Shown: positions 57,199 to 64,000 of the stretch, piece by piece
Layout: every line of letters starts with the position of its first letter
Position numbering within the stretch: position 1 is the stretch's first letter
Assembly (NCBI GenBank): GCA_013002025.1
Contig: JABDKW010000044.1
Coordinates: forward strand, 1 to 64,000
DNA: 64,000 nucleotides
Direction of reading: 5' to 3'
From: Gammaproteobacteria bacterium
GTDB taxonomy: Bacteria; Pseudomonadota; Gammaproteobacteria; Arenicellales; Arenicellaceae
Notes under the pieces: generated by a model
Told to the model about the DNA's origin: nothing
The model's input: only the letters and a program-made list of their open reading frames with translations
Databases searched by the model: none
Position numbers and translations under genes: made by a program

Positions 57199-57227
57199 AT
57201 TATAGGGGATGCTGGCCTACTTTTCGA
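57199..57227 (-). promoter_or_regulatory. Likely promoter of the tRNA-Arg locus
   Basis: On the minus strand TCGAAA (57227-57222) and a perfect TATAAT (57204-57199) are separated by 17 bases. Transcription would start near 57192, upstream of the D-loop-interrupted copy. I see no promoter between that copy and the intact tRNA, so the intact tRNA is probably cut from a longer precursor. Confidence 0.65.
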
Positions 57228-57404
57228 GCTTAGGGTCTTAATAAAATCGAGGGAGTAAATCGGCGTTGGATGAGAAACAGATCAGCCGAGCACCATTCAC
57301 ATCCCAACTTTGCCAGTGCTTGAGCAATGTGGCCCCGGGCTAGTCCAGATTACTTAGTAGTGTATGATATTGGTCAAATTACCAATCACTTTGGGAGTAT
57401 TGCT

Positions 57405-57872
57405 ATGACTCGTTTATTTCTGCTGGTGTTCTGCTGTCTTGTCGCGACCAATGTTGCTTATGCCGGAGAGATCGACGCAGAGCATGAAAGGGCCATCGAC
57501 GCCCGCACCTCTGATATGCAGTTGCGAAAATTTTATCTGGGGCCCTTATTTGCCATGGCGAAAGGGGATATTCCCTACAATGCAGAACTTGCTGCCGGGT
57601 TTGCGCGCAGTCTGCAACTATTGTCGGAGCTGAATATGCATGGCTTCTGGCCCGAGGGGTCGCACTCTGGTGCCTACCCGGATAAAACGGCCGCTAAGGA
57701 GTCGGCCTGGCTGACCTATCCTGAAGTCACCGAATATGGCAAGAAATACCGAGCCACAGTTGACGGATTAGTGCCTGAGGCCGGATTGGGATTGGACCAG
57801 CTGCGCGCTAAAGTTGGTGCGGTGGGTAAGGCTTGCAAGGCCTGCCATGACGAATACCGGGAAGAGGACTAA
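57405..57872 (+). CDS. Periplasmic cytochrome c' family protein
   Basis: A 155-residue protein from ATG 57405, with a signal peptide ending VAYA/GEI. The C-terminal heme site CKACHDEYR near residue 146 and the surrounding helices match cytochrome c', a four-helix c-type cytochrome that binds NO and CO in studied bacteria. The preceding M-Q-L-R-K-F-Y segment fits helix A. It is followed 25 bases later by a cytochrome b561, a frequent partner. Confidence 0.88.
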   Translation: MTRLFLLVFCCLVATNVAYAGEIDAEHERAIDARTSDMQLRKFYLGPLFAMAKGDIPYNAELAAGFARSLQLLSELNMHGFWPEGSHSGAYPDKTAAKESAWLTYPEVTEYGKKYRATVDGLVPEAGLGLDQLRAKVGAVGKACKACHDEYREED

Positions 57873-57897
57873 GCTTTCCGATTAGTAAGTTAGCCTA

Positions 57898-58494
57898 TTG
57901 ATTTTGCAAAAAGGCGGTCTTGAGCGGCGCCGAGTCTGGCATGCTTTGATTCGGGTCTGGCACTGGGTGTTTGCGGTTTTGGTGATCGTGAACTGGGGTC
58001 TGGGTGAATTTTTAGCGTTTCAGACAATTAACTGGCATTTTTATCTGGGTTACTCAATTCTCGGACTGCTAATGGTGCGACTCTACCTCGGGTTGTGCGG
58101 GCCACAATCGGCCCGATTCACTGCACTGCCTTTGAGCCCGCACGCAATAATAGAATCCCTGCGTTCGTTTTTCGCCCGCTCCCCAACTGGCGCTGCGGGC
58201 CATACTGCGATGGGCGCGCTATCCATTGTGGCCATGCTTGTCGCAGTCTTGCTGCAGGCAACCACCGGCTTGTTCGTTGAATCGGAAGAGTTTTTCGAAA
58301 CTGGTCCGCTGGCGCAATATGTCTCTGATTCATTGGTAAGCTGGATAACGCGGGTCCACCACTTCAACGCAAAAGTGCTGCTCGTTTTAGTGGGTTTGCA
58401 CGTTTCGGCCATCGCGTACTATCGAGTTTGGAAGCGCGAAGATTTGCTTACCCCGATGATTACTGGCTGGAAGTGGGTCAAGCGAATCGATTAA
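57898..58494 (+). CDS. Cytochrome b561-family membrane protein
   Basis: A 198-residue inner-membrane diheme cytochrome. Four helices lie at about residues 18-38, 45-64, 100-122 and 150-171. Likely heme ligands are in VWHWVF, RVHHFNAKV and GLHVSA, plus HTAMGA. It starts at TTG 57898, with a second in-frame TTG two codons on; the ribosome-binding site is unclear. It probably passes quinol electrons to the adjacent cytochrome c'. Confidence 0.87.
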   Translation: MILQKGGLERRRVWHALIRVWHWVFAVLVIVNWGLGEFLAFQTINWHFYLGYSILGLLMVRLYLGLCGPQSARFTALPLSPHAIIESLRSFFARSPTGAAGHTAMGALSIVAMLVAVLLQATTGLFVESEEFFETGPLAQYVSDSLVSWITRVHHFNAKVLLVLVGLHVSAIAYYRVWKREDLLTPMITGWKWVKRID

Positions 58495-58582
58495 AGGCGC
58501 AAATAGCTGCTTCAGACGGTGCCCCCACTAACATGCTTTGGCTGCCGGGCCACACGATTTGGCGTGATAAATCGTCGGTGAC

Positions 58583-59374
58583 TTAATAAAAAATGGCGAT
58601 ACTCTGGCGCCCGGTGAGAATTAATTCACCGCTGCTGTTCCAGATGGTCATGTCTTGGCTGGAGTAGCCATCCGCGGCGTGTTCGGCCGCGCTGCGCAGC
58701 AACCACCAACCATTTTCCGTGGTCGGTTCGGTCTGAATAAAGTTCATCATCCAGGTCATGCTGCTAATGGGAGCGGGCTCAGTGAACATGGGCAACACCG
58801 CGGGTGGAGGCATGTCGGCGACCGCGATCAATGCTGATGTATCCGTGCTGTTGGTGTCTCGATGACGAACCCACATAAAGTGCTCGGAATGTGGCGAGCC
58901 AGAGACTGGGCGGCCACCAAGCGCCAGGCGAATTTCGAAGTTCTGAGTAAAGGAGGGCTCGAAGCCATCTCGGAAAAAGCTGCTGGATTCGTCAGGTGAT
59001 GGCAGGTCGGGAAAGTCGGTAAAGATCTGGTCCATTTTTGATTCGCGAGACGCACCAAAACAAAATACGCCATGTGTTGCCAGACCTTTCTCCCCCTGCA
59101 TACGGGCTTCTATATAACTAACGCTGCGGCCCTGCCGCAGTATCTCGCTACTGATTTGAACTGCGCCGCCGGCCGGCCCAATAAAATTAATTTGCGCCGA
59201 TCGTAGTGGTGGCAAATCTGCAAATTGCCGTTCAATCGCTAAATAGCATAGAGCGGCTGACAGCCCACCGTAGGTGGTGCGCCCCTGCATCCAGCCAGCG
59301 GGGATGGTTAAGCCCCATCGGCCATCCGCCTGCTGGCTCATCTGACGAGCCAATTCGGTATAGCTGATGTTCAT
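58583..59374 (-). CDS. Acyl-CoA thioesterase, double hotdog fold
   Basis: A 263-residue protein with two hotdog halves. [21 protein letters not shown] near residue 30 carries the N-terminal signature, and the second half runs from about residue 165 to the end ([26 protein letters not shown]). It should hydrolyse acyl-CoA; chain preference is unknown. Its ATG overlaps the gatB stop by four bases, so the two are translationally coupled although their roles are unrelated. Confidence 0.83.
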   Translation of the reverse strand: MNISYTELARQMSQQADGRWGLTIPAGWMQGRTTYGGLSAALCYLAIERQFADLPPLRSAQINFIGPAGGAVQISSEILRQGRSVSYIEARMQGEKGLATHGVFCFGASRESKMDQIFTDFPDLPSPDESSSFFRDGFEPSFTQNFEIRLALGGRPVSGSPHSEHFMWVRHRDTNSTDTSALIAVADMPPPAVLPMFTEPAPISSMTWMMNFIQTEPTTENGWWLLRSAAEHAADGYSSQDMTIWNSSGELILTGRQSIAIFY

Positions 59375-60819
59375 TGGCTGATCTTCTCCTGCAGTAACTT
59401 ATTGACCATTTGCGGGTTGGCCTTGCCCTGAGACTTTTGCATAACCTGGCCCACCAAAAACCCGATCACTTTGTTATTGCCCTGCTTAAATTGCGTCACC
59501 TGATCCGGGCAGGCGGCGATTACCTCGTCAACGATTTTTTCAATGGCACCACTATCGGTTATCTGTTTTAGGCCTTTGGCTTCGATTATTCCATCGACAT
59601 CGCCACCCTCATCCCATAGCGCGGCAAACACCTGTTTTGCGGTTTTCCCCGACAAGGTCTCGTCTGTGATCCGGTTCATCAGTGTGGCAAATTGTCCGGC
59701 AGAGACAGGCGATTGATCGATCTCAACTTCGGCTTTGTTAAGCGCAGCAAAGAGCTCTCCGCTCATCCAGTTGGCAATCAGTTTGGTGTCCGCCTGTGAG
59801 TTTGTTACGACTTCTTCGAACCAGTCAGCCACTGCCCGGCTGGCCGTTAACAGTTCGGCGTCTGCCGGGCTAAGCTCAAACTGCTCAATGAAACGTGCCT
59901 TTTTGGCGGCAGGTAATTCAGGCAAGGTGGCAGCCACTGATTCGATAAACGATTCCTCCAATACCATGGGTGGTAGATCCGGGTCCGGAAAGTAACGATA
60001 GTCGTGCGCTTCTTCTTTAGAGCGCATGGATCGTGTTTCATGCCGGTCAGCATCATACAGGCGGGTTTCCTGTACCACGCTACCGCCGTCCTCCAGGATA
60101 TCAATTTGCCGCTCAATCTCGTATTCAATGGCACGTTCAACAAATCTAAAGGAATTTATGTTTTTCAGCTCCGTCCGTGTGCCTAGTTCAGTCTGGCCGC
60201 GCGGTCGTACAGACACGTTTGCATCGCAGCGAAACGAGCCTTCTTGCATATTGCCATCGCAGATATCGATGTATTGAACCAGACTGTGTAATTTGCGCAG
60301 ATAGGCGACCGCCTCGGCCGGTGAACTCATATCCGGTTCCGATACGATCTCAAGTAGTGGCGTGCCCGCCCGGTTTAAATCGATGCCGGTGGCGTCTTGA
60401 TAGTCCTCATGCAGTGACTTGCCGGCGTCCTCTTCCAGATGAGCGCGCGTAATGCCGATCGTCTTACTGCCTTCAGCGGTTTCGATATCGATGTTGCCCA
60501 GGCCAACAATGGGTAGGTCCATCTGCGATATCTGATAACCTTTGGGCAAATCCGGGTAAAAATAATTCTTGCGTGCAAATACATTGGTGCGATTAATATG
60601 CGCACCAATCGCCAGCCCGAATTTCACCGCCATGCGAGCAGCAGCTTCATTCATAACCGGCAATACGCCGGGCAGGGCAATGTCTACGGCACTGGCCTGA
60701 GTGTTCGGTGCCGCGCCATAGCTGGTTGAGCTGCCGGAAAAAATCTTACTCTGGGTGCGCAACTGAGTGTGCACTTCCAGCCCGATCACGACCTCCCATC
60801 GAGGGTCCCAGGTAAACAT
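59371..60819 (-). CDS. gatB: Asp/Glu-tRNA amidotransferase subunit B
   Basis: A 482-residue kinase subunit of GatCAB, which converts Glu-tRNA-Gln or Asp-tRNA-Asn to the amide form. [13 protein letters not shown] near the start, [13 protein letters not shown] near residue 195 and [21 protein letters not shown] are the family signatures. A C-terminal YqeY-like tail binds tRNA. It lies directly after gatA with no gap. Confidence 0.97.
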   Translation of the reverse strand: MFTWDPRWEVVIGLEVHTQLRTQSKIFSGSSTSYGAAPNTQASAVDIALPGVLPVMNEAAARMAVKFGLAIGAHINRTNVFARKNYFYPDLPKGYQISQMDLPIVGLGNIDIETAEGSKTIGITRAHLEEDAGKSLHEDYQDATGIDLNRAGTPLLEIVSEPDMSSPAEAVAYLRKLHSLVQYIDICDGNMQEGSFRCDANVSVRPRGQTELGTRTELKNINSFRFVERAIEYEIERQIDILEDGGSVVQETRLYDADRHETRSMRSKEEAHDYRYFPDPDLPPMVLEESFIESVAATLPELPAAKKARFIEQFELSPADAELLTASRAVADWFEEVVTNSQADTKLIANWMSGELFAALNKAEVEIDQSPVSAGQFATLMNRITDETLSGKTAKQVFAALWDEGGDVDGIIEAKGLKQITDSGAIEKIVDEVIAACPDQVTQFKQGNNKVIGFLVGQVMQKSQGKANPQMVNKLLQEKISQ

Positions 60820-62295
60820 CTAGGCGCTCTCCGTTGCTGCTGCACCGGGCGCGCTGCGCAGATGCCAATCGGTTTCCTGCTGATAGCGGTGCACGGCGTT
60901 CAAGAGTTTTGCTTCCTGCAAATACGGGCCAATCAAATGCAGGCCGACCGGCAAGCCTGCTTTGGTAAAGCCGGCCGGAGTCGATGCCGCCGGTAAACCA
61001 GCCAGATTCGCCGGGATGGTGAAAATATCATTTAAATACATGGCGACCGGGTCTTCCGTTTTGCTGCCATGGGGAAAGGCGGGAGCCGGGGTAGTCGGGC
61101 CCACGATTAGGTCGCACTGTTCAAAAGCGCTGTTAAAGTCATCGGCGATCAGGCGCCGTAATTTTTGCGCCTGTGCGTAGTAGGCATCGTAATAGCCGGA
61201 TGACAATGCATAGGTACCGATCATGATGCGCCGTTTTACTTCGTCCCCAAAGCCTTCGGTTCGGGTACGGGTGTACATATCCACCAGATCGGTGTACTGC
61301 TCGGCCCGGTGTCCATAGCGTACGCCATCAAAGCGAGACAAATTAGAGGAGGCTTCGGCTGGCGCGATCACATAGTAGCTGGGCAGCGCCAAATGGCTAT
61401 TGGGCAATGAAACCTGTTTGACGATTGCGCCCAGGCTCTCAAGACTCTTGATGGCGGCCTCTACGATGCTGGCGACTTCCGGGTCTAAATCGCTACTGAA
61501 AAACTCGCTGGGCATGCCGATGATTAGTCCATCAATGGAGTCATCCAGATGGCGGGTAAAGTCTTCGGCGGGGGTGTCCAGAGAGGTGGCGTCGCGGGTA
61601 TCGAAGCCGGCCATACTGTTGAGCAGCAGGGCAGCATCTGCAGCGGTATGGGTCAGTGGCCCGGCTTGATCCAGCGATGATGCAAAAGCGATCATGCCGT
61701 ACCGTGAACAGCGGCCATAGCTGGGTTTCAATCCGGTCAGATTGCAAAAAGCAGCTGGCTGGCGAATTGAGCCGCCGGTATCCGTGCCGGTAGCGGCAGG
61801 CGCCAGGCCAGCAGCTACCGCCGCTGCAGAACCTCCGGAGCTGCCACCCGGAACTAACTGTTCGCCTGCACTGCTCCAGGGATTGGTCACACTGCCATAG
61901 TACGAGTTTTCATTGGACGAGCCCATCGCGAATTCGTCCATATTGGTTTTGCCAAGAGATACTAGCCCCTGGTTCTGCATGTTTTGAATAACGGTTGCTG
62001 TGTAGGGCGCAATGAAGTTGTGCAGAATTTTTGATCCGCAGGTGGTGAGCGTGCCTTCAATGCAGAATATATCTTTATGGGCCACCGGAATGCCCAGCAG
62101 GGGATGGTCGTCACCTTGGGCGCGTTTGGCATCCGCCGTTTGTGCTTCAGCCAGCGCCGAATCGGCACTTACCGAGATAAACGCATTGAGCTCCGAGCGC
62201 TCGATTCGCTGCAAATAGTCCTGCGTCAATTCAACGCTGGAAATTTCGCCCGATCGCAATTGTGCGGACAGTTCTGAAACAGTAATTGGTGACAC
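60820..62295 (-). CDS. gatA: Asp/Glu-tRNA amidotransferase subunit A
   Basis: A 491-residue amidase that releases ammonia from glutamine for GatB. The Ser-cisSer-Lys triad is visible: lysine in PVAHKDIFC, then [14 protein letters not shown] and [18 protein letters not shown] 62295 gives [17 protein letters not shown], the typical amidase N-terminus. The frame continues to TTG 62367, which would overlap gatC by 8 bases and follows an AAGG, so the longer 515-residue form remains possible. Confidence 0.95.
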   Translation of the reverse strand: MSPITVSELSAQLRSGEISSVELTQDYLQRIERSELNAFISVSADSALAEAQTADAKRAQGDDHPLLGIPVAHKDIFCIEGTLTTCGSKILHNFIAPYTATVIQNMQNQGLVSLGKTNMDEFAMGSSNENSYYGSVTNPWSSAGEQLVPGGSSGGSAAAVAAGLAPAATGTDTGGSIRQPAAFCNLTGLKPSYGRCSRYGMIAFASSLDQAGPLTHTAADAALLLNSMAGFDTRDATSLDTPAEDFTRHLDDSIDGLIIGMPSEFFSSDLDPEVASIVEAAIKSLESLGAIVKQVSLPNSHLALPSYYVIAPAEASSNLSRFDGVRYGHRAEQYTDLVDMYTRTRTEGFGDEVKRRIMIGTYALSSGYYDAYYAQAQKLRRLIADDFNSAFEQCDLIVGPTTPAPAFPHGSKTEDPVAMYLNDIFTIPANLAGLPAASTPAGFTKAGLPVGLHLIGPYLQEAKLLNAVHRYQQETDWHLRSAPGAAATESA

Positions 62296-62359
62296 GGGCA
62301 AATTTGCTTGAAGTTTAGAGGTGTAGGTGCGAGGCAGGGTTGATAGCACGCGATGCGGC

Positions 62360-62647
62360 TTAGTCAATCACCTTGGGCACCAGATACAGTCCATCGCTGG
62401 CGGCAGGTGCCAGAGACTGAAATTTGTCGCGCTGATCAATCTCGGTGACTTCGTCCGCCCGCAGGCGCAGCGTGGCATCGAAGGGATGGGTCATCGGTTG
62501 CACAGCGCTGGTATCGCAGGCGTCCATCTGCGCCACCAACTCCAATATACCCGATAATTCCTGACGATAGCGGTCGACCTCTTGCTGGGGTATTGCCAGG
62601 CGCGCGAGTTGTGCAATGCCGAGTATGGTTTTATCGTCTAATGCCAT
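62360..62647 (-). CDS. gatC: Asp/Glu-tRNA amidotransferase subunit C
   Basis: A 95-residue subunit that wraps GatA and GatB and stabilises the complex. [20 protein letters not shown] at the start, [18 protein letters not shown] in the middle and [10 protein letters not shown] at the end are typical. It is the first gene of gatC-gatA-gatB-thioesterase, divergent from mreB as in pseudomonads. Confidence 0.95.
   Translation of the reverse strand: MALDDKTILGIAQLARLAIPQQEVDRYRQELSGILELVAQMDACDTSAVQPMTHPFDATLRLRADEVTEIDQRDKFQSLAPAASDGLYLVPKVID

Positions 62648-64000
<1,353 letters not shown>

Noticed and set aside
56770-57233. Open frames crossing the tRNA-Arg repeats (56770-57030 and 56964-57233)
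   Set aside because: They are translations of the structured elements, the terminator and the tRNA, with no protein-like composition or ribosome-binding site.
62296-62367. Longer start of gatA overlapping gatC
   Set aside because: The amidase fold begins at the GTG at 62295. The extension is not ruled out, but it is less like the family.

Overview
This window looks like a chromosomal segment of a free-living, probably marine gammaproteobacterium. GC content looks moderate, near 50-55% by eye. Gene order in many blocks matches the Pseudomonas/Cellvibrio side of the class: tyrA-aroA-cmk-rpsA-ihfB-lapAB, dapB-carAB-greA, yhbY/rlmE-ftsH-folP-glmM-tpiA-secG-tRNA-Leu, infC-rpmI-rplT-pheST-ihfA-merR-tRNA-Pro, pcm-yqaA-nlpD-rpoS, hom-thrC, and gatCAB divergent from mreB. 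The genus cannot be named from the sequence alone. I see no prophage, insertion sequence or CRISPR array. Almost everything is core housekeeping.

Layout. 1-6.9 kb: end of pheA, then aromatic amino acid genes, cmk, rpsA, ihfB and lapAB. 7.1-14.5 kb: an unrecognised acidic protein, then dapB, a long structured carA leader with five 19-bp direct repeats, carAB and greA. 14.5-16 kb: two divergent DUF2959 paralogues. 16-23.3 kb: yhbY/rlmE/ftsH/folP/glmM/tpiA/secG, tRNA-Leu and a [2Fe-2S] ferredoxin. 23.3-27.5 kb: nitroreductase, tRNA-Asn, a lone GspH/FimT pseudopilin, uvrB and two small genes. 27.8-34.5 kb: TonB receptor, aminotransferase, glutamate dehydrogenase and a dicarboxylate/amino acid symporter, plausibly an amino-acid uptake and catabolism group. 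34.7-41.4 kb: YidB-like protein, tRNA-Val, infC (apparently starting at AUA), rpmI, rplT, pheST, ihfA, a MerR-type regulator and tRNA-Pro. 41.7-48.8 kb: pcm, yqaA, nlpD, rpoS, an AlaC-like aminotransferase, hom and thrC. 49-55.3 kb: gspDEFG without the other type II secretion genes, then mobA. 55.5-58.5 kb: a membrane-anchored Mrr-like/zinc-finger protein, a tRNA-Arg locus, cytochrome c' and cytochrome b561. 58.6-64 kb: thioesterase, gatBAC and the start of mreB.

The most unusual feature is a family of four 71-72-nt elements at the tRNA-Pro and tRNA-Arg loci. Each folds into four consecutive hairpins, with paired substitutions between copies. Each sits inside a loop of a degenerate extra tRNA copy: the T-loop at both loci and the D-loop at tRNA-Arg. 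At tRNA-Arg the flanking tRNA sequence is split with no bases lost. Intact tRNA genes lie alongside. This reads as a small structured mobile repeat that enters tRNA loops. I do not recognise it as a described family, but I could not search.

Other points worth following are the AUA (or AUC) start of infC, the carA leader, an rpoS start with no ribosome-binding site behind a stop codon and a C-tract, paired dyads upstream of ftsH, and the split type II secretion locus.
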